NCBI RefSeq assembly: GCF_018063565.1
Contig: NZ_JAGPBB010000012.1
Location: 1 to 61,232, forward strand
Source of the DNA: Rhodoferax sp.
GTDB taxonomy: Bacteria > Pseudomonadota > Gammaproteobacteria > Burkholderiales > Burkholderiaceae_C
Length of the DNA: 61,232 bases
Direction of reading: 5' to 3'
The notes under the pieces: generated by a model
Told to the model about the DNA's origin: nothing
The model's input: the letters and a program-made list of their open reading frames with translations, nothing else
Database searches by the model: none
Shown: positions 1 through 8,910 of the stretch, piece by piece
Layout: each line of letters opens with the position of its first letter
Numbering within the stretch: the first letter of the stretch is position 1
Translations under genes and position numbers: made by a program

Positions 1-1665
1 TTGCGTGGTCGGGTGGTGATCTCGCCTTTCCCGCTGGACCAGGAAATGGTGCGCAAAGCGCGTGAAATTCTCAACCGGCAGCCGCCCGCCAATCGCAGCT
101 ATAGCCGTATCAAGGCCCGTCTGCTGGGGCCGGAGCCAGCTGAATTCACCATTGCCAGCGTCGCCGGCATCGAAGCGCCCAACGTGCTGACGCGCGCCAG
201 CCAGCAGCCGCTCAATGCCGGCATTCCAGGGCTGTTCACACTCAAGGGATATCCGATTTTCCAGAAAGAGGCGGCGGCGGCCCTGGCGGATATTGGTCTG
301 GAGGACGCCTGGGTGCTGGGCCGGGCCAATGCCAACGTGGCGGCTGCGGTGCCCAATCCGGGTGAGGTGATGCAGCAGTCGCAACAGATTACCCGCCTTT
401 ACCTGACCGAGTACGCCAAAATTTGGCAGGAATACCTTGCCGATGTCCGGTTGATTCCGCGCAATGGACTCGCCGAGACGATCCAGGTCACACGCATTTT
501 GGCCAGTGCAGAGTCTCCTTTGCTGCTGCTGACCCGCGCTGCGGCACGCGAGACCACCCTGATCCGTTCGGACAGCAGTAGCTCAACCCGCGTTGACCAG
601 GCCATTGACCGACTCGACCGGATCAAGCAGGAAGTGACACGTGCTGCCAGTCTGGGTATTGGTGGCCCTACCGGCAATACCGGCCTGGACGACAAGATTG
701 AAATGATCGTACAAGGCCCGTTTGCCAACCTGCATGCCATCACCCGTGGGCCTCCCGGCACTGCACAAATCGACCTGTTGGGTAAGACGCTTGACGATTT
801 CCATGCCAGTCTGGTCGCTGCCGAGAGTGCCTTGCGAGGCGGCACCATCCCGCGCACCCAGGATGCCGAGAACCGATTGCGGGGTGAAGCGATCCGGATG
901 CCTGCCCCGGTTCGGGCCATTCTGGAAGCCCTGCTGAGCCAGGCGTCACAGCAGGTTGCAGGTGGTGCGCGCAGCAGTGCCAGCGCCAATGTCAAAGGCG
1001 GGGTCGGGCAAACCTGCGGTGCGGTGATCGCCGGGCGTTACCCCTTTGTACGGGGTGCGCAGCAGGATGTGCAGGCCAATGATTTTGCGCAGGTTTTCGC
1101 TCCGGGCGGCCTGATGGACGACACTTTCCAGAAAAATCTGGCACCTTTTGTGGACACCTCCAAGGCGACCTGGGCGCCACGGCCGGGTCCGGACGGTGCG
1201 GCCGCGGGGTCTGCCGCAGACCTGGCGCAGTTCCAGCGCGCGTCCATCATTCGCGACGCGTTTTTTGCGCCCGGCAGCCGCTCCATGAAGTTTGACCTGA
1301 TCGTGCGCTTTGTTCAGACCGGCGGTTTTGACAAGCTGGAACTCGACATTGACGGTCAAAGTGTGCTTGCCGGCGCCGGTCAGGACGGTGCCAAGCGGGT
1401 CAGTTGGCCCGGGGTGCGTGGCACCAACCAGGTTCGTCTGCTGGTTGGCGGCAAGACCACCCCCGCGCTCGCCACCGACGGCGCCTGGGCCTTGCACCGT
1501 CTGATTGACCGGGGTCAGTTGCAAGGCGGGACACCTCAGGAAAAAGTGCTGGTCAATTTCGTGGTGGAGGGTCGCAGCGTGAGCATTGAGTTTTTGGCGC
1601 AATCGGTCCGAAACCCGCTGAAGTTGCCGCAACTCGATGGTTTTGCCTGCCCGGGACGCGGTTGA
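1..1665 (+). CDS. tssM: TssM (IcmF/ImpL), type VI secretion membrane-complex subunit, 3' part only
   Basis: The frame is open from the first base, so this is the 3' half of a longer gene: about 554 residues are visible, while TssM proteins are usually 1,100-1,300. The visible part is the periplasmic region that in the TssJ-TssL-TssM membrane complex reaches the outer-membrane lipoprotein TssJ. Family support is the beta-rich C-terminal domain: a WPG motif at visible residues 469-471, a G-x-WALHRL motif shortly after it, and the ending NP-x(6-8)-F-x-CP. The first TTG is just an in-frame codon, not a believable start. The stop lies 2 bases before the ATG of tagF, so both belong to one transcript at the end of a T6SS cluster lying to the left. 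Effectors cannot be seen here. Confidence 0.9.
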   Translation: MRGRVVISPFPLDQEMVRKAREILNRQPPANRSYSRIKARLLGPEPAEFTIASVAGIEAPNVLTRASQQPLNAGIPGLFTLKGYPIFQKEAAAALADIGLEDAWVLGRANANVAAAVPNPGEVMQQSQQITRLYLTEYAKIWQEYLADVRLIPRNGLAETIQVTRILASAESPLLLLTRAAARETTLIRSDSSSSTRVDQAIDRLDRIKQEVTRAASLGIGGPTGNTGLDDKIEMIVQGPFANLHAITRGPPGTAQIDLLGKTLDDFHASLVAAESALRGGTIPRTQDAENRLRGEAIRMPAPVRAILEALLSQASQQVAGGARSSASANVKGGVGQTCGAVIAGRYPFVRGAQQDVQANDFAQVFAPGGLMDDTFQKNLAPFVDTSKATWAPRPGPDGAAAGSAADLAQFQRASIIRDAFFAPGSRSMKFDLIVRFVQTGGFDKLELDIDGQSVLAGAGQDGAKRVSWPGVRGTNQVRLLVGGKTTPALATDGAWALHRLIDRGQLQGGTPQEKVLVNFVVEGRSVSIEFLAQSVRNPLKLPQLDGFACPGRG

Positions 1666-1667
1666 TC

Positions 1668-2366
1668 ATGACGGCCGATGCACGGTCCTCGGGCTCACCG
1701 GCACCCGCTGCGGGTGCGGTCAGCGTGCCAGGGTTTGCCTGGTACGGCAAGTTGCCCAGTGCGGGTGACTTCATTTCGCGGCGTATGCCCTATCCCTTGC
1801 AACAGTTCTGGGATCATTTGTGCGCATCGGCCATGGAGTCGCTTCGGGCCGGCAGCAATGCCTCGGGTTGGGAGGTGTGGCGGGGCTGCGCCAAGTGGGC
1901 CTTCATATTGCCCGCCCAGCCAGGCATACCGTTGAGCCAGATCGGTGTCTGGGCCCCGTCCTGTGATCGCGTGGGGCGTAATTTTCCGTTTCTGGTCACA
2001 TTGCCCGTGCCGAACGACCGGGTCACCGCCTTTTTGCCCTACGCGGCCCATCTTGGACTGGCCTGGGGCGAGGTGATTGCGCAAGCACAAATGGCCCGCC
2101 ACAGCATCGACGAGGTGGACTCGCGCCTGCAATTGGCGCTGGCTGAGGTGTTGACCATTCCGGCGAGCGCCGAAGACAGCGAGCGAACGCTGCCACAGGG
2201 CATGAATCCGGTGACGTTACCCTGGTCGGACCTGGCGTCCAGTTTTGCGGGTGGGGACAGCGAGAGTTTTTGGTGGAGCGTGCCACCGGCGATGACCCGT
2301 TTCCGGGCGCGTGCACACAGTGGCACACTGCAAGGCATGTTTTTTCTGGGTCTGTGCGAGGGTTGA
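1668..2366 (+). CDS. tagF: TagF (ImpM), T6SS-associated regulatory protein
   Basis: This 232-residue protein belongs to the TagF/DUF2094 family. In Pseudomonas aeruginosa TagF represses type VI secretion after translation by interfering with the Fha scaffold; the same role here is inferred. The sequence shows the family's N-terminal signature W-Y-G-K-L-P-S-x-GDF (residues about 25-35), a conserved FPF block near the middle and an FWWS-x-PP motif near the end. The size matches stand-alone TagF and there is no fused phosphatase domain. I chose the ATG at 1668, two bases after the tssM stop; a TTG at 1662 in the same frame would overlap tssM by four bases and is also possible. It appears to be the last gene of the T6SS cluster, because the next gene is on the other strand. 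Confidence 0.88.
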   Translation: MTADARSSGSPAPAAGAVSVPGFAWYGKLPSAGDFISRRMPYPLQQFWDHLCASAMESLRAGSNASGWEVWRGCAKWAFILPAQPGIPLSQIGVWAPSCDRVGRNFPFLVTLPVPNDRVTAFLPYAAHLGLAWGEVIAQAQMARHSIDEVDSRLQLALAEVLTIPASAEDSERTLPQGMNPVTLPWSDLASSFAGGDSESFWWSVPPAMTRFRARAHSGTLQGMFFLGLCEG

Positions 2367-2443
2367 TCCCCCGCTCACCCGTCCACCTGACGCATGCCGG
2401 CGCGGACCGGCCCGTCACTTCGCATCTTTTAAGGCATTTGGTC

Positions 2444-2485
2444 CTCTGGCGCATACAGCTGTAGCACTGAATGCTATGAAAATAG
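2444..2485 (+). repeat. Interspersed ~40-bp repeat, copy 1 (intergenic)
   Basis: One copy of the family described in the findings, with the pattern T-A/G-GCGC at its left end and GCTATGAAAA at its right end, separated so that the two blocks begin 24 bases apart. It lies between the convergent genes tagF and rep and stops three bases before the rep stop codon. The rest of the 121-bp gap shows no clear hairpin terminator. Confidence 0.6.
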
Positions 2486-2487
2486 TT

Positions 2488-4668
2488 CTATAAAGGGCGG
2501 CCATGGTGGATACCCCCTGAGCTTGGCAGGGCAGCACCATCGGACTTGGGTGCGGCACGGCTGGCAAACTCGGCGCGCAATGCCCGCAGTTTGGCGCGAG
2601 GATCTTCCTTCGCGGTTGACGCATCGAGTGCCATTTCGGCAATGAACCGACTGGGTTGAGTGGCCACCAACTCACGCCCTTTCTTTCGTTTCTTGGTCCA
2701 GCTGACCGCCAGGCTGCGTTGCGCACGGGTGATGCCAACGTACATCAGGCGGCGCTCTTCCTGCAGATGTGCGCTCAGGCTTTCACTGGCGGCCTCTTGT
2801 GCCAGCGTATGTTGCAGTGCCGAGGCTCCACCGGCGCGCTCGGCGTCCGGGTTGTCACGCAGCTTGAAGGGCAACATGCCTTCGGTCACACCGACCAGCA
2901 GTACATGGGGCCACTCCAGCCCCTTGGATGCATGCAAAGTCGAGAGCGTCACCACGTTCTGGTCCTTTTCCTGCTCCGAGATGGTGGACAGCAACGACAC
3001 GGTTTGTGCCACCTCCAGCAGCGACTTCACCTCACCTGGGGTGTTGACGCCGGCGGCGTCGGCAATCTGACCGCCACAGCGCCCACTCATCCAGTCGACA
3101 AAGTCGGTCACATTGCTCCAGCGTGCGGCAGCCAGCGTGGCGCTGTCCTCACCGTCGTACAGGTGCTGTTCGTAGCCGATGTCTTTGAGCCAATCCATCA
3201 GGAAGCCCTTGGCGGCCTCCGCGCCGAGGGTGTGGCGGGCGCGAAACTCCAGCTCGTTGACCTCGCGGCCAAATTCGTGCAGGCTGCCCAGCGCCTTGCC
3301 CGACAGCACCGCGCCCAGGCTGGAAGAAAACAGTGCGGCAAACATACTCACCCGGTATTTGCTGGCGAAGTCGCCCAGGTGCGCCAGGGTCTGGTGACCA
3401 ATGCCGCGTTTGGGTGTGGTCACGGCGCGCAAAAAGGCCGGGTCGTCATTGTTGTTGATCCACAAACGAAACCAGGCGCACAGGTCTTTCACCTCGGCCC
3501 GGTCAAAAAAACTGGTGCCGCCCGATACCTTGTAGGGGATCTGAGCCTTGCGCAGCGCTTTCTCAAACGGTTTGGCCTGGTGGTTGGCGCGGTACAACAC
3601 GGCAAAGTCTTTCCATTCCTTGTACTGCGGGCCGCTCTGGTTCAGGCCACTGGCGCGCAGGCTCTGGATGCGCGCCACAGCACGCTCAGCTTCGTGTTCT
3701 TCGGTGTCGGCGTCCACCACCCGCACCGGATCACCTTCGCCCAACTCGCTCCACAGGTTCTTCACAAACAGCTTGGGGTTGGGGCCGATCACGTTGTTGG
3801 CAGCGCGCAGGATGGCGCTGGTGGAGCGGTAGTTCTGCTCCAGCTTGATGACTTTCAGACTCGGAAAGTCAACGGGCAGCCGTTTCAGGTTATCCAGCGT
3901 GGCTCCGCGCCAGCCGTAGATTGACTGGTCGTCATCCCCCACTGCCGTGAAGCGGGCGCGCTCGGCATCGCCCACCAGCAACTTCAGCAACTCGTATTGC
4001 GTGGCGTTGGTGTCCTGATACTCATCGACCAGCAAATGACCCACCAGCGCTTGCCACTTGGCCCTGATATGCTCGTGTTGTTGTAGCAATTTGAGGGGCA
4101 GGCCGATCAGGTCGTCAAAGTCCACACTCTGGTACGCGGTGAGCCGTTCCTCATAGTGCGCCATCACCCGCGCCACCATGCGTTCGCCGTCGTTGCTGGC
4201 CCGTGCAGCGGCCATGGCAGCGTTCAAGCCCTGGTTTTTCCACAGGCTGATGTTCCACTGCCAACTGCGCGCAGTGGCTGCATCGACGCTGCTGCCGGCG
4301 TCTTTCAGAATGCTGGTGACATCGTCACTGTCGAGAATCGAGAAATTCGCTTTCAGGCCCAGCGCTGCACCGTCCTCGCGCAGCAGACGCACCCCAAGCG
4401 CGTGAAAGGTGCAGATGAGGGTATCTTTGGCGGCGGCACCGATCAGGGCACGTGCCCGCTCCCGCATTTCGGTAGCCGCTTTGTTGGTGAAGGTGATGGC
4501 CAGAATGCGTCGGGCCGCCATACCCGACTGGATGAGTCGCCCGATTTTTTGCGTGATCACCCGCGTTTTGCCCGATCCCGCACCGGCCAACACCAGACAC
4601 GGGCCGTGCAGGTAATTGACCGCTTCCTGCTGCGCTAGATTGAGCCCGTGTGTGGGTAAGGTTGCCAT
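2488..4668 (-). CDS. rep: ATP-dependent DNA helicase Rep (UvrD/Rep superfamily 1)
   Basis: A 726-residue superfamily 1A helicase that moves 3'-5' on single-stranded DNA and helps the replication fork past obstacles. Visible motifs in order are Walker A AGAGSGKT (28-35), motif Ia TFTNKAA, Walker B VDEYQDT, motif III GDDDQSIYGWRGA, motif IV QNYRS, motif V TLHASKGLEW and motif VI VGITRA. The opening LNLAQQEAVNYLHGPCLVLA and the ALGLKANFSILD stretch resemble Rep more than UvrD. Length fits Rep (about 670) plus a basic C-terminal tail. The frame is open upstream to 4761, but I chose ATG 4668 because the family's conserved N terminus begins there. It diverges from the AEC permease gene with 70 bp between the starts. 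Confidence 0.9.
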   Translation of the reverse strand: MATLPTHGLNLAQQEAVNYLHGPCLVLAGAGSGKTRVITQKIGRLIQSGMAARRILAITFTNKAATEMRERARALIGAAAKDTLICTFHALGVRLLREDGAALGLKANFSILDSDDVTSILKDAGSSVDAATARSWQWNISLWKNQGLNAAMAAARASNDGERMVARVMAHYEERLTAYQSVDFDDLIGLPLKLLQQHEHIRAKWQALVGHLLVDEYQDTNATQYELLKLLVGDAERARFTAVGDDDQSIYGWRGATLDNLKRLPVDFPSLKVIKLEQNYRSTSAILRAANNVIGPNPKLFVKNLWSELGEGDPVRVVDADTEEHEAERAVARIQSLRASGLNQSGPQYKEWKDFAVLYRANHQAKPFEKALRKAQIPYKVSGGTSFFDRAEVKDLCAWFRLWINNNDDPAFLRAVTTPKRGIGHQTLAHLGDFASKYRVSMFAALFSSSLGAVLSGKALGSLHEFGREVNELEFRARHTLGAEAAKGFLMDWLKDIGYEQHLYDGEDSATLAAARWSNVTDFVDWMSGRCGGQIADAAGVNTPGEVKSLLEVAQTVSLLSTISEQEKDQNVVTLSTLHASKGLEWPHVLLVGVTEGMLPFKLRDNPDAERAGGASALQHTLAQEAASESLSAHLQEERRLMYVGITRAQRSLAVSWTKKRKKGRELVATQPSRFIAEMALDASTAKEDPRAKLRALRAEFASRAAPKSDGAALPSSGGIHHGRPL

Positions 4669-4738
4669 GTGTGCTGTCGGTAAAGGGGGGCGAATCATAC
4701 CCAGCAAGCCCTGACGCAACCCAAGAGACAATGCGCAG

Positions 4739-5707
4739 GTGATCAAAATTTTTACTGTCACCTTTCCTTTTTTTGCCTTGGTGCTGGCCGGATATCTGGC
4801 CGCACGCCGCCGCTATTTGCCGCTGGAGGCGATTCCAGGATTGAATGGGTTTGTGTTGTTTTTTGCTCTGCCCTGCATGCTGTACCGCTTCGGTGCCATG
4901 ACGCCAGTGTCGCAATTGCTGGATCTGTCGGTGGCCCTGACCTGGTTGCTGTGCGGTTTGACGGTGGTGGGTTTGACGGTGGCGTTCAGCCTGAACCCGC
5001 GAATCGGCTGGAATGACGCAGCATTTGGCGCCTTGGTGGCGGCGTTTCCCAATTCCGGATTCATGGGAGTGCCGCTGTTGGTGGCCTTGCTCGGCCCGCA
5101 GGCCGCTGGCCCCACCATTCTGAGCATGGCGATCGACATGCTGGTCATCACCTCGCTGTGCATTGCCCTGTCGCGTCTGGACGGAGCCGACCAACACGGC
5201 GCTGCCAAGGCGCTGCGTCGTGCGCTCCAGGGGGTGTTGACCAACCCGATGCCGTGGGCGATCTTGCTCGGTGCGATGGCTTCGGTGCTGGCCTTCGAGC
5301 TGCCTGCCCCGGTGGCCAAGGTGGTGGGTATGTTGGCCGATGCCGCCTCGCCGGTGGCGCTGTTCACCATCGGCGCGGTACTGGCACGCTCACAGATGCT
5401 CGCTGCCAGCGGTCATGCCGCAGCGCCCGTGTTGCGTGACTATCTGCCGGTTGCGCTGGTGAAACTGTTTTTGCACCCGCTGTTGCTGTTGCTGGTCGGG
5501 GCCGCGCTGATTCAGCTGGGGTTACCACTGGAGCGTTCTGCCTGGACCGTGCTGGTCCTGGTGGCGGCGCTGCCCAGTGCCAGCAATGTGTCGCTTCTGG
5601 CCGAACGTTTTGGTGCCGACAACGGGCGCGTGGCGCGCATCATTTTGCTGTCCACTGCGGCGGCGTTTGTGACTTTTTCCCTGACGGTTGCACTGTTGCT
5701 GCCTTGA
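4739..5707 (+). CDS. AEC-family (auxin efflux carrier-like) permease
   Basis: A 322-residue integral membrane protein with about ten hydrophobic segments, matching the AEC transporter family that includes malonate and other organic-anion permeases. Family hallmarks are the N-terminal F-P-F-F-A-L-V-L-A-GYLA segment, a conserved NSGFMGVPL block in the middle (about residue 98-106) and a second half that repeats the topology, with ALPSASN near residue 280. The start is a GTG at 4739; no ATG fits the hydrophobic N terminus better. It stands alone, divergent from rep, and the next gene on the strand has its own probable promoter. The substrate cannot be told from sequence; an organic acid is the usual guess. 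Confidence 0.82.
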   Translation: MIKIFTVTFPFFALVLAGYLAARRRYLPLEAIPGLNGFVLFFALPCMLYRFGAMTPVSQLLDLSVALTWLLCGLTVVGLTVAFSLNPRIGWNDAAFGALVAAFPNSGFMGVPLLVALLGPQAAGPTILSMAIDMLVITSLCIALSRLDGADQHGAAKALRRALQGVLTNPMPWAILLGAMASVLAFELPAPVAKVVGMLADAASPVALFTIGAVLARSQMLAASGHAAAPVLRDYLPVALVKLFLHPLLLLLVGAALIQLGLPLERSAWTVLVLVAALPSASNVSLLAERFGADNGRVARIILLSTAAAFVTFSLTVALLLP

Positions 5708-5709
5708 TT

Positions 5710-5750
5710 TTGATATTTGTCAACAAAGGGTTTTCCCGCAGGCGTCTAAT
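5710..5750 (+). promoter_or_regulatory. FNR-type box and -10 element upstream of the rquA-like gene
   Basis: TTGATATTTGTCAA at 5710-5723 matches the FNR/Anr consensus TTGAT-N4-ATCAA at nine of ten positions. A possible -10 element TCTAAT lies at 5745-5750. If transcription starts about seven bases later, near 5757, the centre of the box sits at about -41, the standard place for a class II FNR activator. The coding start is at 5815. Activation under low oxygen would suit rhodoquinone synthesis. The match is read by eye and untested. Confidence 0.5.
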
Positions 5751-5814
5751 ACCGGCTGGCCAAAATTGTGGCAGTTGGGCGCTTCGTTGACCCATTGCCT
5801 TCGGAAAGAATTCG

Positions 5815-6612
5815 ATGACTGACTGGGTAACGTACGCCGTCTTTGCGGTGTTGTTGGTGCTGACCAGCACCGCACTTTTCTTCTTCACCCTGACCCGCGG
5901 CACGCTGCTGATGCGTGGTGCGCTGGGGCGCCTGCAGCACGAGGCGGCCCATGTTTACCCGATCTATTCCAACCTGCGGCTGATCCGTCTGGTGGACTGG
6001 CAACCCATCATTGCGGCGATCCTGCTGTTTCAGTACAGTCGTCTGGTGTCCATCATCACCCACGGTCTGCGTCACACGGCGTTGCAGGACAAACAGGTGT
6101 TGATCACCTCATGCGCCTTTGGCAACGTGATGCCGCGGGTGGCGGGGGCCGCCATGAAAGCCGGCGCCAAGCGTCTGCTGGTGGCCGACATCATTCAGAA
6201 TGAGCTCGATCACGCCCGGGGCAAACTTGAATTTTGTGCCGCCCATACGGATTACCTGCAGCAAAACGCGACCGCCATGACCCTGCCCGATGCGTCCGTC
6301 GATGCCAACGTGATGTTTTTTTTGCTGCACGAGTTGCCGCACCACCTCAAGGAGCAGGCGCTGGCCGAGGCGATGCGGGTTCTGACGCCTGGCGGCAAGT
6401 TGTATCTGGCAGAGTTTCACCGGCCACGCCCCTGGCTGTTGCGTGCCTTGAGCTGGACTTACTTCAAGGTATTCGAGCCCTATGGCCTGGCCCTATGGAA
6501 TACCCATGACCCGGTGCTGCAACTTCAGGCCATGCCCGGCGTGCAGTGTGAGCGCCAGGTGGTGTTTTTTGGCAATTTCCAGGTGATAGTGGCGAGCAAG
6601 CGTGGCGTGTAA
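5815..6612 (+). CDS. rquA: RquA-like SAM-dependent enzyme, candidate rhodoquinone biosynthesis protein
   Basis: A 265-residue class I SAM-fold protein with an extra N-terminal hydrophobic segment (about residues 5-28). RquA converts ubiquinone to rhodoquinone, the low-potential quinone used in anaerobic fumarate respiration. As I recall the family, its signatures are an altered SAM motif I (C-x-(Y/F)-G in place of the usual D/E-x-G-x-G), FFLLHE-(L/I)-P, PGGK, a (D/E)-(Y/F)-HRP motif and F-EP-(F/Y)-x-x-x-LW. All are present: SCAFG, MFFLLHELP, TPGGKLYLAEFHRP and FEPYGLALW. The alternative is an ordinary methyltransferase of unknown function. The N-terminal hydrophobic extension seems unusual and could bring the enzyme to its membrane-bound substrate. 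An FNR-type box precedes the gene. Confidence 0.62.
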   Translation: MTDWVTYAVFAVLLVLTSTALFFFTLTRGTLLMRGALGRLQHEAAHVYPIYSNLRLIRLVDWQPIIAAILLFQYSRLVSIITHGLRHTALQDKQVLITSCAFGNVMPRVAGAAMKAGAKRLLVADIIQNELDHARGKLEFCAAHTDYLQQNATAMTLPDASVDANVMFFLLHELPHHLKEQALAEAMRVLTPGGKLYLAEFHRPRPWLLRALSWTYFKVFEPYGLALWNTHDPVLQLQAMPGVQCERQVVFFGNFQVIVASKRGV

Positions 6613-6678
6613 CTGGGCCTTTTGCCGCGCATAGGGTGGCGTCTCTTGCAATTTTTAACGCCATCCGGATCGACGCCC

Positions 6679-8910
6679 TTAAATTAGAAGCGGATCCACG
6701 TCGATCGCCCAGCGTAGCAGTCCCCGGCATTCGGGCAGGCTGCGATGGCTGTGCAACAAGGCTTGCCAGACCGACAAAAAGCGTTGCAGCGCCAGCCGTG
6801 ACGCACTCTCGATCAGCATTTGCGAGCGCTCGATGTTGGCCACGCGCTGAATTCCCATCGGTACCGCCGGGTAGAGTGTGATGTGTTCCAGCATTGTTGC
6901 AGCTTGCGCCAGGGTGCCAGCAGCCTGACGAGCCAGGTTGAGGAACGCCTGGGCTGCTTCCTGGGTACGCGCTTCGGCCCGTACCAAAGCCTGAAAACTG
7001 AAGGGTGGCATGCCCGCCTGCTGGCGTTCGTGCAACTGCGACTCGGCAAAAGCCGGATAGTCGTGGTGTTTCAGCGCCTCAAACAGCGGGTGTGTGGGGT
7101 GAAAGGTCTGCAGCCACATTTCGCTGTGGCCGCTTTGGCTGGCATCGCGCCCGGCCCGCCCGGCGGCTTGCATCAGCAAACCAAACAAACGTTCGGGGGC
7201 ACGAAAGTCGCTGGAAAACAGCGCGTTGTCAGGGTTCAGGGCTGCGACCAGCGTGATGCGGCGAAAGTCATGGCCCTTGGCAATCATCTGCGTGCCCACC
7301 AGCACATCCACTTCGCCCGCGTGCACCTGGGCCAGTTGTGATTCCAGCGCACCCTTGAAACGGGTGGTGTCGGCATCGATGCGCACGATGTTCACGGGTC
7401 GCCCGTCTGGCCGCGGGCTGTCGGCCAGCAGCGCGGCCAAAAGTTCTTCCAGCCGCTCGGTACCGCGCCCCAGTGGTGCGATGTCGAGGTTGCCACAGTC
7501 CGGGCAGGCGCGTGGCACCCGCTCGGTAAAACCGCAGTGGTGGCAGCGCAGCGTGCGGTCAATCTTGTGAAACACCCGGTAAGCACTGCAGTGCGGACAA
7601 CTGCTTTTCCAGTCGCAATCACCGCAGCTCAGCACCGGGGCGTAGCCGCGCCGATTCAGGAACACCATGCTTTGCTCGCCACGGGTGACGCGCTGCACGA
7701 TGGCATCGAGCAAGGGGGGCGAGATCACGCAACCTTTGGGCTGGTGGTTCATGTCGACGCGGCGCACCTGTGGCAGGGTAGCGCTGATGAGCGCGGCCGT
7801 ATCCTGGGCCTGTGTGGCGGTGCCACCAATCCGGCTGGGCATGTGCAGACGCTGGTAACGGCCACCCTCGCTTTGCGGGCGGCTGTGGTACCAACTCTCC
7901 AGCGACGGCGTTGCCGAGCCCAGCATCACCTTGGCACCTTCCAGCCGGCCGCGGTAGATGGCCAGGTCACGCGCCGAATAGCGGGCGCCTTCGTGGCTTT
8001 TGTAGCTGGGGTCGTGCTCCTCATCCACGATGATCAACTGAAGCTGCGGCATCGAGGCAAACACCGACATCCGGGTGCCCAGAACGATGCGGGCCACCCC
8101 ACTGTGGGCGGCCAGCCAGCTTTTCAGACGCTGAGCCGGCGTCATGCCGCTGTGCAGCGACACCACGGCATCTTCGCCGTACTGTGCGCCAAAACGTGCC
8201 TTGAAGCGTGCCTCCAGTTGGGGTGTCAGGTTGATCTCGGGCACCATCACCAGCGCCTGCGCTGTTCCTTGTGTGGCCAGCAGATCGGCGGTACAGCGCA
8301 TGTACACCTCGGTCTTGCCGCTGCCGGTGGCACCAAACAGCAGAAAGGGTCCGGAATTTGCATGAAATTGGTCAATAGCGCTTGTCTGTTCAGGGCTTGT
8401 TGCTATGAAAATCGGCAGCGGTTGTGCCGCCTGAATCAAACCTTGGGGCCGTTCGGCCTGACCGTTGCGCGTGGCTTGCACCTGAGTTTTGGCGCGCTTG
8501 AGGCGCCGCGCCAACTGCACCGTGCTCAGGTCACGCAGTTGCGGTGGCAACGCCGCCAGGGCCACTTCACCCGCGGCACGCTGGTAATAAGCCGCTGCAA
8601 AGTCAATCAGTTTGCGCCAGTTGGCACTCAGCGGCGGCACACCGTCCAGCACAGCGGCAATCGGGCGCAGCTTGGCCGGATCAAGTGGCGCTGCGCTTGC
8701 CGCACGGGAGTCGCCTGGGTCGGGCGGCGTATCCCAGACCACACCCATCAACTCGCGCTGTCCCAACGGCACCCTGACCAGGGTGCCAGGCGCAAGCAAA
8801 GTCGGACTCAGATAACTCAGCGCCAGCGCCACCTGACTGTAGGCCGGGGTGTGCAACAGCACCGGCACCCGGTACCGCAGTTCTGTGTCGAGTTGGGATG
8901 CTTTGTTCAA
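6679..8910 (-). CDS. priA: Primosomal protein N' (PriA), replication-restart helicase
   Basis: A 743-residue superfamily 2 helicase that recognises abandoned forks and starts reassembly of the primosome. Visible are Walker A GATGSGKT (193-200), Walker B VDEEHD, the zinc-binding region with CGDCDWKSSCPHC followed by CHHCG and CPDCG, and the C-terminal motifs LVGTQMIAKGHDF and QAAGRAGR. Length matches the family. The first usable start is a TTG at 8910; there is no ATG before the conserved region and a GTG at 8868 is an alternative, so the N terminus is uncertain. A copy of the interspersed repeat (8373-8412) is translated as the linker just before Walker A. hemE lies upstream on the same strand, 335 bp away. 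Confidence 0.93.
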   Translation of the reverse strand: MNKASQLDTELRYRVPVLLHTPAYSQVALALSYLSPTLLAPGTLVRVPLGQRELMGVVWDTPPDPGDSRAASAAPLDPAKLRPIAAVLDGVPPLSANWRKLIDFAAAYYQRAAGEVALAALPPQLRDLSTVQLARRLKRAKTQVQATRNGQAERPQGLIQAAQPLPIFIATSPEQTSAIDQFHANSGPFLLFGATGSGKTEVYMRCTADLLATQGTAQALVMVPEINLTPQLEARFKARFGAQYGEDAVVSLHSGMTPAQRLKSWLAAHSGVARIVLGTRMSVFASMPQLQLIIVDEEHDPSYKSHEGARYSARDLAIYRGRLEGAKVMLGSATPSLESWYHSRPQSEGGRYQRLHMPSRIGGTATQAQDTAALISATLPQVRRVDMNHQPKGCVISPPLLDAIVQRVTRGEQSMVFLNRRGYAPVLSCGDCDWKSSCPHCSAYRVFHKIDRTLRCHHCGFTERVPRACPDCGNLDIAPLGRGTERLEELLAALLADSPRPDGRPVNIVRIDADTTRFKGALESQLAQVHAGEVDVLVGTQMIAKGHDFRRITLVAALNPDNALFSSDFRAPERLFGLLMQAAGRAGRDASQSGHSEMWLQTFHPTHPLFEALKHHDYPAFAESQLHERQQAGMPPFSFQALVRAEARTQEAAQAFLNLARQAAGTLAQAATMLEHITLYPAVPMGIQRVANIERSQMLIESASRLALQRFLSVWQALLHSHRSLPECRGLLRWAIDVDPLLI
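8373..8412 (+). repeat. Interspersed ~40-bp repeat, copy 2 (inside priA)
   Basis: It begins CAATAGCGCTTG and ends GTTGCTATGAAAAT, with the two conserved blocks spaced exactly as in the other copies. It lies within priA, which is read on the other strand, and is translated without a stop as part of the stretch leading into the Walker A motif (around IFIATSPEQTSAIDQ). The reading frame is intact. Confidence 0.65.

Noticed and set aside
2656-3924. 422-codon open frame on the plus strand across rep
   Set aside because: Antisense shadow of the Rep helicase; composition reflects the reverse of rep codons.
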